NCBI GenBank assembly: GCA_964017235.1
Contig: OZ024938.1
Location: 45,234,332 to 45,298,331 of the forward strand
DNA: 64,000 nt
Reading direction: 5' to 3'
Source of the DNA: Sabellastarte sp. h YS-2021
Lineage: Eukaryota > Annelida > Polychaeta > Sabellida > Sabellidae
This document shows, piece after piece, positions 23,056 through 34,290 of this stretch (position 1 is the first letter of the stretch; each line of letters begins with the position of its first letter). The notes under the pieces are model-generated. The model was not told where the DNA came from, searched no databases, and saw only the letters and a list, made by a program, of their open reading frames with translations. Position numbers and translations under genes: made by a program.

Positions 23056-24765
23056 ATGGCGAATAATAAAGATTCATCAGATTCTAAATCTAAGAAATCC
23101 AGTTTCTGTAGACATCTTATGTTTGGTTTTGATAACCACAGATATTGCTACAAATGTCGTGAAGCTAGCAAGGGTGATGACCTTTGTACTCTTAAGAAGG
23201 ATTGCCTTCTGTGTATTGCTTTGTCGGAAGATCAAAAGCGAAAACTCACTGAAAAACTGTCAAAAGGTAAGAAATCTTTGAAGGAATCTACCTTACAAAA
23301 AGGAAAGGACAAGATAGATGACTCCATATTGGATGAAGAAGATAGTTCGGTAGGAATATCTTCTCATTCTGTGGTCGCTGGCCAGACGTCAGGTTCAAAT
23401 AGCCAGGCGTTGGCAGCGATCCTCTCACAACTTACAACCCTAACGAATAGAATTGCTGCAATTGAAAGCAAGGATTCCCCTGTAGAGGCGGACATCTTGG
23501 TTGCTAACGAAGCTGTGGGAAGGGCGAGTTCCCAATACAAGAAGAGATCTACGTCTAGTACACAGTCTTCCGAAGAGATTCATTCAAAACGCCATGCGGA
23601 GGAAAATCCCTCTACGTCTGTGATAGACAATCGAATTTCCATATCTACTAAAAAAGCGAGGGTGGAGTTGTCAGATGACGGGGAATATGATTCCTCTCAG
23701 GAAGACAAACAGCCAGTTCCTTCATATTCAGACACACTTTTCGCTATAAAAAAGTGGTTGGATATTGCAATAACTGAGACTGACACTATTATTGCCCCAT
23801 CTGTGTTTTCACAAGCTTCTAAGCTAAAGAAGTCTGCAGAGGTCTCCTTAGCTCTTCCTCCTGCTGAAAATATGTGTAGTTTGTGGGATTTCAAGGAATA
23901 TGAGGCTTCGGGTGTTTCAAAGGAACATGATTCTTTGAAAACCAAGTCTTCAAGGAGAAATCCTTTGCCTAGAGGTCAATTTTTGAATTTTGAAAGACCA
24001 CCTATGAAGTGGTATAACATCTCACCTCAGCCTCATGCAGTAGTAGCTCCCAAGTTACAAGATGCATTCAGAAACATTACTTCTTCACAGTTTCAGATGC
24101 CATCTGCCATTTCAACTCCTTGGAAGCAGTTTACTCTCTGGGAAACTGTTAATAGAGAAAACATCAATGTTCTTAACCACATTTTTTGGTTCAATTCTGC
24201 AAATTGCAAAGCCACAGAGGAGATGGAGAAACAATTTGCCATCTTAAAATCAGCTGAGAATGAAACTGACTTTAATAATGCTCTGGAATATGTCCAGGAG
24301 TGTCTTCAGTTACAGTCATCAGTGAATCAGTCTTTGGGGAAATCTTTAGATTCTTTGCTTGGCAGTTCCATGACCATGGCATCAAACATGTTGTTGAGTA
24401 GGAGGGATAATTACTTGAAAAGCTGTTCCAAGGATGTCACTGAGGATGACATTAGTAAGCTTAGGAATGCTCCTTTCACTTCAAATGAGGTTTTTCCTGT
24501 AGATACTCTCTCTGAAGTTCAGAAGAATTTCATTCAGTGGTCCCATGTGAATAGGGAGTCCAGGGGTAGAGATTCTAGGAAGGAGCATACAGCTAGACAC
24601 GAGGAGAAAAGAGATAGCAGGTCTCAGAATAGATCTTTTCGACCCTACCATGAAAATTCTTCAACAACATCAGCAAGAAGCAATAGCTCTTCTGCAACTG
24701 GAAACAGAGGAAGGGGTTCCTACTCCTCTAGGCCTTTCAGAGGCAGGGGTGGCAGAAGGAAGTGA
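23056..24765 (+). CDS. DIRS-B gag-like protein
   Basis: Intact 569-codon ORF, the nucleocapsid/capsid-like first ORF of the element. Residues about 16-60 form a cysteine/histidine-rich region (FCRHLMFGFDNHRYCYKCRE, then CTLKKDCLLC), likely zinc binding; the pattern recurs in DIRS-E. Residues about 70-230 are Ser/Lys/Glu-rich and probably disordered. The central part, about 310-480, is helical and ends with the family signature LLSRRDNYLKS. The C-terminus (RGSYSSRPFRGRGGRRK) is an RGG-type, nucleic-acid-binding tail. The start ATG at 23056 lies about 90 bases after the left ITR. The pol frame opens within its last 115 bases, so the two ORFs overlap. Sequence identity is by position and similarity to the other DIRS copies here; no host function is implied. 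Confidence 0.88.
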   Translation: MANNKDSSDSKSKKSSFCRHLMFGFDNHRYCYKCREASKGDDLCTLKKDCLLCIALSEDQKRKLTEKLSKGKKSLKESTLQKGKDKIDDSILDEEDSSVGISSHSVVAGQTSGSNSQALAAILSQLTTLTNRIAAIESKDSPVEADILVANEAVGRASSQYKKRSTSSTQSSEEIHSKRHAEENPSTSVIDNRISISTKKARVELSDDGEYDSSQEDKQPVPSYSDTLFAIKKWLDIAITETDTIIAPSVFSQASKLKKSAEVSLALPPAENMCSLWDFKEYEASGVSKEHDSLKTKSSRRNPLPRGQFLNFERPPMKWYNISPQPHAVVAPKLQDAFRNITSSQFQMPSAISTPWKQFTLWETVNRENINVLNHIFWFNSANCKATEEMEKQFAILKSAENETDFNNALEYVQECLQLQSSVNQSLGKSLDSLLGSSMTMASNMLLSRRDNYLKSCSKDVTEDDISKLRNAPFTSNEVFPVDTLSEVQKNFIQWSHVNRESRGRDSRKEHTARHEEKRDSRSQNRSFRPYHENSSTTSARSNSSSATGNRGRGSYSSRPFRGRGGRRK

Positions 24766-26689
24766 CTGTCTGTGCCCAGGAAGCCGTCTGTCCAGTTTTT
24801 GGCAGGTATGGGAAGCCAGGAAAGCTCATCCAAGGGTAGTGACCATTTTGAAGGAGGGTTATTGTCTGAATTTCAGAAATCAACCTCCATTGACAAATTA
24901 TCCTGCAATAAGGAGCAAATATTTGAACCGGGAGAAGCAAGAGTTTTTGATAAAGGCGGTTTATCAAATGATCGACAAAAGGGCGATAACTCCAGTTCAA
25001 AAGGTCACTTCCCTAGGATTTTACAGTCGCTTGTTTCTTGTTCCCAAACCAGGAAAGAGATGGCGACCAGTAATAGATCTGAGTGTGGTAAATCAATATT
25101 TGCATATTCCAACTTTCAAGATGGAAACTGGCTTCAAAAAGGCGAGTGGGTAACCTCACTCGACCTTACAGATGCGTACATCCACATACCAATACACCCA
25201 CGGTTTCAGAAATATCTTCGCTTCAATGTAGGCGACAGATCCTACCAGTTCACTGCCTTGCCCTTCGGAATCGCTACGGCTCCACTCGAATTCACCATGG
25301 TAGCAAAAGAGGTGAAACTGATGGCTCTTGCAGAAGGCATCAGGATTCATCAGTATATAGACGATTGGCTAATGAGAGCAAAAACAAAACAGCAATATCA
25401 AGAGAATACCCACAGGTTGATTCATCTTGTGCAGAGCTTAGGTTGGATCATAAATTTCGAAAATTCAGATTTAATTCCAACTCAAGAAATCGAATTTTTG
25501 GGTTACAAATTCGACCTCGGGGTAGGTCTAGTCTTTCCAACTCAATCAAAAATCGATCGTCTTCTGGAAAAAACAGTTTCCATGTTGGAATCTCCTCAAA
25601 CATCTCCAAGGAAGCTCATGTCACTAATTGGAAGCATGGCTTCAATGGAGAAGACAATACCATTGGGTCGTCTGCATATGAGGCCACTCCAATGGTATCT
25701 GAAGACACACTGGAGGTATCCTCAGTCTCTGGATATCCCAGTACCTGTGTCCCAGGTTCTCAAACAGCATCTTCAGTGGTGGACCAATCTTTCGAACTTG
25801 AAGAGGGGTTCCCCACTTCATCAGAAGGAGTGCAATCTCCTTCTATTCACAGATGCTTCCCTAAAAGGCTGGGGGGGGGGCTCATTTAGAGCATCACGCA
25901 GCCAGTGGTCTGTGGAATCAGGTGGAGTCAAGGCTTCACATAAACATTCTAGAGCTAAAAGCAGTATTTCTAGCTTTAAAATCATTCGAAAATCAGCTTC
26001 TAAATCAAAATCTGCTGATTTCCACAGACAACTCTTCAGTGGTTGCCTATCTGAACAAACAGGGAGGCACCCATTCTCAAGAAATGTGTGCCCTAATCTG
26101 GAGAATCATGGCTTGGACAAATGCCAGGGGGATCCAGATTCGGGCAAAACACATTCCAGGGAATCTCAATGTCTTGGCAGATTCTCTGTCAAGGAAAGAC
26201 AAGGTGATTCAGACCGAATGGGCTTTGAATCATCGAGTGTTCAATCAAATTTGCCATTGCTGGCATCAACCAATGGTAGATTTGTTTGCAACAAAGTTGA
26301 ATCACAAGCTACCAATGTATGTGTCTCCTGTCCCCGACAGTCGGGCTTGGGAAACAGATGCATTAAACATCTCTTGGGAGGGTCTGGACGCCTATGTGTT
26401 TTGTCCAGTGGCTCTCATTCCTCAGGTGATTCAAAAGATGACCACCTACAGGTGCAGAATCATCATGATTGCACCAGGGTGGCCAGGGATGTCTTGGTTT
26501 TGGGATCTGGTGGATCTGTCCACAAGGCTTCCTCTGAGACTTCCCCTGTGGGTGGATCTGTTGACTCAACCTTTCAGCAACAGACTTCACAACAATCTGA
26601 CTTACCTGAATCTTCATGCTTCACTTCACTTAATTTTATCCTTTAATAACAAATATTTTTCAGTATTTAAACTGGAATTACTTCAATAA
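24700..26689 (+). pseudogene. DIRS-B pol: reverse transcriptase, RNase H, methyltransferase-like
   Basis: Would convert element RNA to DNA. Domains in order: RT leader SSFWQVWEARKAHPRVVTIL; fingers GFYSRLFLVPKPGKRWRPVI; motif A SLDLTDAYIHI; motif B LPFGIATAPLEFT; catalytic YIDD at about 25353-25364; GWIINFENSDLIP. RNase H starts NLLLFTDASLKGW (first Asp), with LHINILELKAV (Glu), STDNSSV (Asp) and IPGNLNVLADSLSR (Asp). The methyltransferase-like tail runs from MVDLFATKLNHKLP to 26689. Two frame breaks: near 25125-25140, where bases between KMET and GEWVTSLDL are missing relative to C, and at a G-run near 25869-25879 inside RNase H. All catalytic residues remain, so the breaks may be recent; the second may be a homopolymer length error. 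Confidence 0.85.
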
Positions 26690-26699
26690 TAATTTATTA

Positions 26700-27742
26700 T
26701 TGTCAACATCTAGTCATGAATATTCAGAAAGATTCTCAGAGGAGGTGGCGAAGAGAATTAAGGAGCCTCAGAGACACTCCTCAAGGAGAATCTATGAATC
26801 AAGGTGGTCCATTTTTGGGAAGTGGTGTGAGGAGAGCCAGGTGGACGTCTCCAATCCCACTATTCCAGATGTAGCAGATTTTCTTAACTGTTTGTTTAAG
26901 GAAAGAAATCTCAAGCCATCTACCATTGCTGGTTATAGAACAGCTATTGCAGATGGTTTGGGTGTGAAGGGTGAGCAGATCTCTAAAAGTCTTGAGCTAA
27001 ATAGACTGTTAGCAAGCGTTTACAGAGACAAACCTGTAGCAAATAGGTCTATACCTTCTTGGGATTTGGCATTGGTACTCCATGCATTGACCAAACAACC
27101 TTTTGAACCCTTGGGGAAAGCTTCTTTGAAGTTATTAACCTTTAAGACAGTTTTTCTTTTGACTTTGGCTTCAGGCAAAAGGAGAAGTGAAGTTCATGCT
27201 TGGACTCATTCATCTCTCAGTTATAAGGAGAATTGGTCTCAAGTCACTTTGGCCCCACCAACTGCCTTTTTGGCAAAGAACCAGTTGGCTACAGATGGGC
27301 CTGCTGCAATTAAACCAGTGGTCATTCCAGCATTGAAACCTCAGTTAGACAAAAGTTTGACTCAAGATAGATCTCTTTGACCTGTGAGGGCTTTGAAATA
27401 CTATTTGGAGAGGACAAAAGATTTGAGGAAGAATAAGAATCTTTTGTTTGTAGCTATAAAAGAGGGCTTTACAAGAGATATTTCCAGGGCAACTATCTCA
27501 TCTTGGTTAAAACAGACTATCCTTTTGGCTTATGAGAATTCGGACTCTGAGTCTCAACAGCTGTATCAGGTGAAAGCTCATGATATCCGCTCAATGGCTG
27601 CATCTTTGGCATTTAAAGGAGGAATTTCTTTGAATGAGATCCTTTTGGAAGTCTCACAATACGTTCACCAATTTCTATCTGAAGGACCTATGGCATAATG
27701 GCCAGATTTTGAAATTGGGCCCTATAGTATCTGCTCAGCATG
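26700..27742 (+). pseudogene. DIRS-B tyrosine recombinase, one stop and one frameshift
   Basis: Integrase of the element, a phage-integrase-fold enzyme that would recombine the circular DNA into the genome. The N-terminal SAM-like domain covers about residues 15-105 (WSIFGKWCEE, IPDVADFLNCLF, STIAGYRTAI). The catalytic domain shows the first Arg in LASGKRRSEVHAW and the HxxR box in VKAHDIRSMAASLAFKGG. At 27378-27380 TGA replaces a Cys codon (C has DRSLCPVRAL). At about 27660 a frameshift moves the last segment, carrying the nucleophilic Tyr (TFTNFYLKDLW), into another frame. Without these two lesions the R-H-R-Y set would be complete. Its start lies 10 bp after the pol stop. Confidence 0.88.
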
Positions 27743-28289
27743 TGATAGATTTATAGCTAGGTAATGAAGTTGTCTGTTATATCTATGTTTTTCATGCTGT
27801 ATTGATGTCTGTTTTTGTATTGAGTGGCTATACATTATATTTTATGTGTTTACAGGATAGATGGCTGTAGCACCTGTATATATTGTACAGTTTTGTTGGC
27901 TTGAGCCTCGCTTGGAGCGTATGATGCGTCAGCTGATAGTGGTGCCAAGTGGGGTTTGACCCGTAGTTGCTTTGAAGTTTATGTTGAGTTTCAAGTTTGT
28001 GTTGATACAACTTTCTACTATTGCATTAGATGGATTGGAACATTGTGAGATCTACATTCTACCTTTTATTTGAAGGTATGTTGAATGTGGGTGCTGGCAG
28101 TTTTAACGTTTATATGTTATAATCATGTTAAACGCACTGTTAAATGTTGGAGTTTATGTGTTGTTATTTACATGTAAGACTCACATTGTTTATATTGCAG
28201 TTTCTCACAGTGTTTTTTCTTGTTGTGGTAGTAGGGCTGGTGATGGTAGTTGCTAAAAGTAATTCCCACCGTCCTGCAAGGCTGAATTT

Positions 28290-28386
28290 AGCTACTGTTA
28301 GGAAATGGTAAGGGTATTTCGCTATAAAATTGAAAAATTTAATAGTAATTTAAATTTTTATTAGAAATACTTACCATTTCCTAACA
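28290..28386. repeat. Internal complementary region of DIRS-B
   Basis: AGCTACTGTTAGGAAATGG through CGCTATAAAA is the complement of the left outer end; TTGAAAAATTTAATAG through TTACCATTTCC is the complement of the right outer end. They meet near 28330, giving the expected joined-ends sequence. Confidence 0.87.
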
Positions 28387-28430
28387 CTCAAATTTCCCTC
28401 CCGCCTCCCCGCAAGTCATTCTTTTACTTG

Positions 28431-28642
28431 CAACAAAAATAATGAGGTAAACAATGTAGTCATGTGACCTCTTTGGCGGGAGGACGGACTACTGTAACCC
28501 AATGGCTTGGTTAAGGTTGTTAGTAAACCTTAAAATCGCATCTCTGCGTTGGCCATTGGGTTGGATGGCTCCAACAAATAGCTACTGTAAGGAAATGGTA
28601 AGTATTTCTAATAAGAATTTAAATTACTATTAAATTTTTCAA
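28431..28642 (-). repeat. Right ITR of DIRS-B
   Basis: Inverse of the left ITR, nearly identical over the inner 150 bp including the whole three-way-junction segment; the outer 60 bp (AAGTATTTCTAATAAGAATT) are specific to this end and are copied, complemented, in the internal region. Confidence 0.87.
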
Positions 28643-29499
28643 GTTTCTTTGTCATTCTTGACATAATTTTAACCATGTTTTTACCTCACATACTGGAAAT
28701 GGACTGCAAATGAGCAGTACTTAAGTTACAAAAGACAAGCCGGCTACATATTACAACAGGCCTGCAAGTGATAATGACAAGCCTGGAAGGGTTATAGACA
28801 AGCCTGGAAGTGTAACCGACAGGCCTGTTGCTAGGGGGCTGAAATTAAGGTCGGATACAAGGGTCGGCAACGGTTGTAGAAATATCAAACATGTTTGATA
28901 TTTCACCGACTCTCCCCGACAGGCCAGGAACTTACAACTGACCCTAACCGACCATGTAAACATTGGCCCCGACTCTCCCAAAATGCATAGTTACCGGCCA
29001 GTTGGTTCCAGTGGAACACCTGTATTAGGCAAAAATTCAACATCATCCATACATGAATGTCTCTTGCCATATGATAAATCTTTAAAATGTGCACCATGAG
29101 GGTAGTTCTATTTTATATTTGATAACTTTGAAGCATGGCTATTGAAAATGTTAAACAGTTTCAAAGGAGACATTAAAGTAAATTTGGTGCTTTATTAATT
29201 TTTTTCAAATCAATTTAAATCTTCCAAGCAGAGATAGCGTAACACTTTTGTCTTTAGTATGCAAGAAAGTTAGCAGTTAACTCACCATTTATTGATAGTT
29301 TACAGCACAAAATTCTAGACCATCTAGAAAATTTTTCTCTTCATATTTCTAAAACTCTGTTTTTTCTGTACATTAAAATAATTGTATGATATGAAACATT
29401 GGCAACACCTGCATGGTCTTCCTTATATCTAAAGGTCATACAACATTCATTTGAAAAAGAGACATTTAAAAGAAGTAAAATACAATTGTTACTTTACAG
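28643..29499. other. Intron sequence with a second GACAAGCC block
   Basis: 28735-28985 is GC-richer and made of GACAAGCCTGGA, GACAGGCCTG and CCGACTCTCCC variants, plus the palindrome AATATCAAACATGTTTGATATT. It resembles 21730-22075 on the other side of DIRS-B. The remainder to the exon is AT-rich with nothing recognised. The intron ends in TTACTTTACAG. Confidence 0.65.
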
Positions 29500-29593
29500 G
29501 TATTGGGTAATCAAAGTCCTAGCCAAAGTGACCGCAAGCGACTGCCATATCTTGAGGCAACGATTTATGAAATACAAAGATGTGGAAACATAG
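29500..29593 (+). CDS. Cytochrome P450 (CYP2-type), K-helix exon
   Basis: Continues in phase 0 from 21075. The 31 codons read VLGNQSPSQSDRKRLPYLEA then TIYEIQRCGNI. EIQR is the K-helix ExxR motif, which helps hold the haem pocket. The acceptor is TTTACAG and the donor ATAG|GTAAGA. The last base g completes a Gly codon with GT at 61159, giving GNIGPVLVLHA, a typical CYP2 junction. At 94 bp it is shorter than the corresponding part of vertebrate CYP2 exon 7 (188 bp), because here that region is split between this exon and the next. The next exon is 31.6 kb away. Confidence 0.9.
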
Positions 29594-29655
29594 GTAAGAT
29601 TGCATCAAAAGCTTTAATCACTTAAACGGAGTTTTCTTGGCCTTTGAATAAATGA

Positions 29656-29833
29656 GTGTATATGTTACGCCCAATCCACAAAATTGCTCATTTCACAAAA
29701 TAGGCAACAGAATACCAGAAAAATTGCCTATTTCATGAAATGGGCAAATCACTTGCTTATTTTATGAAATGGGCAAAATTCTTGCCTATTTCACGAAATG
29801 GGCAATTTCATGGATTTGGCATAACATATACAC
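29656..29833. repeat. 178-bp palindromic MITE-like element
   Basis: Inverted ends GTGTATATGTTACGCC (29656) and GGCATAACATATACAC (29833). The interior repeats GAAATGGGCAA / TTGCCTATTTC in both orientations (ATTGCTCATTTCACAAAATA, CCTATTTCATGAAATGGGC, TATTTCACGAAATGGGCAAT). It lies 62 bp after a P450 donor site. No coding potential. Confidence 0.8.
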
Positions 29834-30584
29834 ATTGGGTTAAGTTGTAAACACTTCTAACAGCCGCATAATTAAAGCCTTAGTATAAGGAAAGGAGAGT
29901 CTAGGGTTAATATTTTAAATAACTTTTTAAAGAAATAATAAGAAATAAGAAATTTTTTTTCAGAATTACCATAAAAGTGTATTTTAGAAGAACTTTGTAT
30001 AGACTATAAATGAATGTCCATGTCAAACAACAACAGACATGCCTGTTTTGCATACCTTATACACAAGTCAAAATATATCCTTCAAACCCAAGTTTTAAGC
30101 TGTACAGTTACAAAAAGGTGACCTGTTTTTAAGGCATTTCTAAGATTCAAAATATCTCCCTCGACAGTTACCATGAAGTGTTGCAAATGAAACCATAAGT
30201 TCCAATACCAAGTTCAGCACAGACAGAACAATGGTCGTAGATATTATGGTCATAGTGCGATACCTAACCCACCAGTCACCGGATCCTACATTATTGCTAG
30301 TCTTTGACTGGTTAAGCATGTGGTTCCTACTGAAATTAAAATAGTTAAATTAGTTTCAGATTCAACACTTAACTGTGACTGTTTTTAAGACCCAACATCG
30401 CGCTGCAATGCAATTATGAAACAAGAAAGGGTATGTTCGTCCCACTATGATGGCATTAAAAATATAAAGACCTGTACTATCCTGTGATCATTGCAAAAGT
30501 GAGAATATATGCCTATCTCACTGAGACCACATTATATCGAGGAAGAGATGACCTACCCACTAACCTCAAATGTTTGAGTTACTG
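29834..30584. other. Intron sequence, nothing recognised
   Basis: AT-rich intron between a MITE-like palindrome and the ATCTCAAT repeat tract; no ORF, RNA gene or repeat recognised. Confidence 0.6.
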
Positions 30585-31030
30585 AGTTAATTATTCAATA
30601 CAATTATCTCAATTTTGAGATGAAAAAGCACCTTGTGAGATACTATCTTAATTTCTCGAGATATTAAATCAATTTTTGACATAAAACATAATATAAATAT
30701 ATTAGGTCATATTAGGTTAATTTTTCGAAATAATATCTCAATCGTTTGAGTTACTAAGTAAGTATTTTACCATATGTATCTCAGTTTTTAAGATAGTATC
30801 TCAATTTTATATATTTAATCAATCTTTTGAAATAGTAAATTTTCAAAGATAATCGTCTCATTGTTTTGTGATACTAAGTCAATTTTTTTTAGATGATCAT
30901 CTCAATTTTTTGAGATATTAAATAAATATTTTGAGATACTAAGCCAATATATTGACAGGTATCTCAATATTTTTAGATATTAAGTCAATTATTCAAAATA
31001 TGATCTCAATTTTTATGTCAACTGACTTGA
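30585..31030. repeat. Degenerate ATCTCAAT / TTGAGAT short repeat
   Basis: About 15 degenerate units of 25-35 bp combining TATCTCAATTTTTTGAGATA with TACTAAGTCAATTTTT. TATCTCAA and TTGAGATA are mutual complements, so the units are small palindromes. Related tracts lie at 32738-32835 and 36735-36935, all in the same orientation. Confidence 0.75.
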
Positions 31031-31419
31031 CTTGACATAATGGCATCACTCTGTGGTGTCAGTATCCGCGTTGGCATCTGTGTCAACAACTTCTCCTCTG
31101 AAAGTACAAGGCCCAGAGACATGCTATTTTTTTCAAAAGATACCTTATCTATAGAGGATGAAAATTTGTTCAAGGTATGCAAATCTGTTTGTTTGTCTGT
31201 TCCCCAGAGCTATTACATGTGAGGTACCCCCACTCTAAGTGTGAAAATTCCAACACTTGATCACAATTTTCTTATGGACTATTGTGGGGATTTCTCTCAT
31301 ATCTTGCATATATGTACTAGGCCACAAGTAAATTCCCATGTGTGTGTATCAGGCCTTGACCTTTCTTACTTATTTTTTATGAAGTTTTAAAATAATTTTT
31401 AATACATTGAAATTCATGA

Positions 31420-32590
31420 AATCATGCACTAAATCACTTATAACTTGAAAAGTATTGCATTTAGAGCATTTGTTAAAATATGTTATTCAGCTACTTTTTC
31501 ATAGCTACAACATGGGGAGTAACTTGGGAGTTTATCTCAATAGCTAAGTGAGATATAGCTACGTTTTGACTTTTCAGTATCTTCCGTAATGAGTAATATC
31601 ACTTGTAATTTGAAAACTATTACATTTAGAGAATTTGAATACATATGTTATTCATCCACTTTTGGATCAGCTATAACATAGGAAAATTGCAGACCTGTAG
31701 CTCATTACATAGCTGAGTAATAGCTACTTTGAGGTTATCTCTTTTGAGTAAATCAGTTATAACTTGAAAACAATTTCATTTGGAGTATTTTCTTTAACTA
31801 TGTTTTTCAGCTACTTTTGGGTCAGCTATAACATAGTAAAATTGCAGACCTGTAGCTCATGGCATAGCTGAGCAATAGCCACTTTCAGGTTCTTACTGTT
31901 GAGTAAATCAGTTGTAACTTGAAAACTATTGCATTTAGGAATTTTGTTTAAATATGGTATTCACCTTCTCATGGGTCGGCTATAACATAGTAAAATTGCA
32001 GACCTGTAGCTCATTACATAGCTGAGCAATGGCTACTTTGAGGTAATCACTGTTGAGTAAATCAGTTATAAGTTGAAAACTATTGTATTTAGAGTATTTT
32101 GTTTAAATATGTTATTCACCTACTTTTGGGTGAGCTATAAAATAATAAAATGCAGACCTGTAGCTCATGGCATAGCTGAGCAATAGCTACTGTCAGGTTA
32201 TCACTGTTGAGTAAATCAATTGTAACTCAAAAACTGTTGTGTTTTGAGAATTTTGTTTAAATATATCATTCACCTATTTATGGTTCAGGTTTAACAGTGA
32301 AATTGTAGACCTGTAGCTCATCTCATAGCTGCGCAATAGCCACTTTCAGGTTTTCACTGTTAAGTAAATCAGTTGTAACTTGAAAACAATTGGTCATAGC
32401 GAATTTCGTTTAAATTTGTTGTTCACCTACTTTTTGTTCAGCTATACCATAGTAAATTGCAGGCCTGTATTTTATTGCATAGCTGAGAAAAAGCTTCTTT
32501 GATGTTCTCACTGTTGAGTAAATCAGTTGTAACTCGAAAACTATTGCATTTACAATATTATGTTCAAATATATTTTCCACCTACTTTTTA
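31420..32590 (+). repeat. Tandem repeat, about 153-bp period
   Basis: Eight diverged copies. The landmark AAATCAGTTGTAACTTGAAA recurs near 31431, 31598, 31752, 31905, 32058, 32211, 32363 and 32519, each followed by ACTATTGCATTTAGAG, ATATGTTATTCACCTACTTT, CTATAACATAGTAAAATTGC and AGACCTGTAGCTCATGGCAT. A single extra copy is at about 35115-35205. No open frame spans it. 31031-31420 between this and the preceding repeat holds nothing I recognise. Confidence 0.85.
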
Positions 32591-33289
32591 CACCTCAACA
32601 GTTAACTTGGAACTTCACTTCTGAACACCATTTGCAGGGCACATGTTTTGTGTCCTTTTCTTCTTTCACTTCTACTTTGAAACTCCAATCACACAGTCAG
32701 CTGACACAGAGCATGTTCACTGGCACTGATTGTTTGTTTGAGATGTTAAATCAATTTAGTTATCTCAATATTTTGAGATGTTAAATCATTTCTTCTTTTA
32801 AGTTACTAAGTCAATTTGTTGACTTGATTATTAAGCGGCCCGTCAGGGACACTTATTTGTTTTCACCGAAGTTCGACTGATCACCGCCGCCGCCGGATTA
32901 TGGTCTCCCTTGAATAACTTCTTAGCCTTTCAAATTTTTCTTTCCTTCTTATCTTTCTTTAAAACTATAGGGCGGGAAAAATTTTTTGGATACTTTGCAC
33001 AGACCTTAAGCTTTACTTAAGGTAACCTTAAGCATAACTCCAAAACACCCCGTCATCGCGTTTCGAAAAAAACCACACACACCTGTGCTATAAAATTTAT
33101 CTGGTACATTCTAGACCAAATTTCCAAGGTTGGAAAGGATTTTCTCATCAATCGCACCATAGATACCTGAATGGGAGGCGTTTTATTTTTGTAAATTTTT
33201 TAAAAATGGGTACTTGGTCTGTCTCTCAAAAATGGTTAGGATTTCGGGGTTTTGTTGGAATAACTTATTCAGCCACTTTTTCATAATCT
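32591..33289. other. Intron sequence, short ATCTCAAT tract, otherwise nothing
   Basis: 32738-32835 is a short tract of the ATCTCAAT/TTGAGAT repeat. 32836-33289 contains a locally GC-rich point (AAGCGGCCCGTCAGGGACAC, GCCGCCGCCGGA) and no recognisable gene. Confidence 0.55.
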
Positions 33290-34290
33290 TTCACATGCCG
33301 AAGTTTTAGGTCTGTATCTGCAAACTTAAGGTCACCTTAATGACCAAAACGTGGGTTTTAACCCTCCAGTTCACTTAGTATTCCACACTTTTCAACCAAA
33401 CTTGGCATATATATTAAGATTCACCAAAGGATTATCCTGACTTTATGGTGACCTTAAACTGTTAATATTATTAGGGCTATGGCCTAAGTCATCAAATTGG
33501 AATAAAATTGTCTGGCTTGTTATTTTTCCATCTTTTTAAAAGTCTAACATATATTGATATTGAGGTACATCAAAAGAACACTCTTACTACCTTATGATTC
33601 AAATATTAATAATGTTAGGGCCATCTTAAACTTAAAATGTGGAGTTTTTCAGCCCTAAGCTTAGTTAATGTGTACATTTTTCAAATAAAACTTGCGACAT
33701 TTATAAAGGTTGGCAGAAAGGACATTCTGCTTTTATGGTCACCTTAAAGTCCCAATATGAATGAAGTTATGGTCACTTTTCAGTGAAAAAAGGAAGTTTT
33801 TGGCCTCCAGCTATCTTATTGTTCAACTGACCTCAGCTAAACTTTGTACACTTATAAAGGATGACAAAAGGGACATTCTCATTTTATGGTCACCTTAAAG
33901 TCGCAATATGGATGAAGTTATGTTCACCTTGCAGTGAAATTATGGAGTTTTTAATCTCCAGCTATCGTATTGTTCAACAGAGCTCAGTTAAATTTTGTAC
34001 ACTTTTAAAGATGACATTAGGGACATTCTTATTTTCTTTCCACCTTTGAGTTCCAATACAAGTACAGTCATGGCCATCTTGACATGAAAATGAGGATTTT
34101 CAGCCCCTAACTGATTTACTGTTCAGTAACATCAGTTTAACTTGACAGTGATTATACTAAAGCAAGATTTTGTATAACATTTCACTTAAAATTCCTGTGC
34201 TTAAGAGGCTTTGGCCATCTTAACATGATAAATATATACTTCTTGCTCCCTCCTCATTTATTTTAACACTTTTTAAAACCACACCTGCCA
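33290..34290 (+). repeat. Tandem repeat, about 150-bp period
   Basis: Six to seven diverged copies with landmarks GGTCACCTTAAAGT, GAAGTTATGGTCA, CTCCAGCTATCTTATTGTTC and ACTTTGTACACTTATAAAGG. Clear GGTCACCTTAAAGT starts are near 33738 and 33890, with weaker ones near 33300, 33448, 33590 and 34034. The period resembles the 153-bp repeat upstream but the sequence is different. Confidence 0.75.

Larger units (their letters stand above)
22778..28642 (+). mobile_element. DIRS-like retrotransposon B, full-length, gag intact
   Basis: About 5.9 kb in the P450 intron 21076-29499. It has a left ITR (22778-22967), an inverted right ITR (28431-28642) and an internal complementary region (28290-28386). 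Coding order is gag (intact), RT-RNase H-methyltransferase-like (two frame breaks) and tyrosine recombinase (one stop, one frameshift). It lacks integrase, protease and LTRs, which is diagnostic for DIRS-type elements. Closest relative in the window is DIRS-A, which is much more decayed, so B is younger. Confidence 0.92.

Noticed and set aside
26700..27742. Phage or bacterial integrase acquired by transfer
   Set aside because: The recombinase is the third ORF of a DIRS element with its own ends; related copies occur in C and E.
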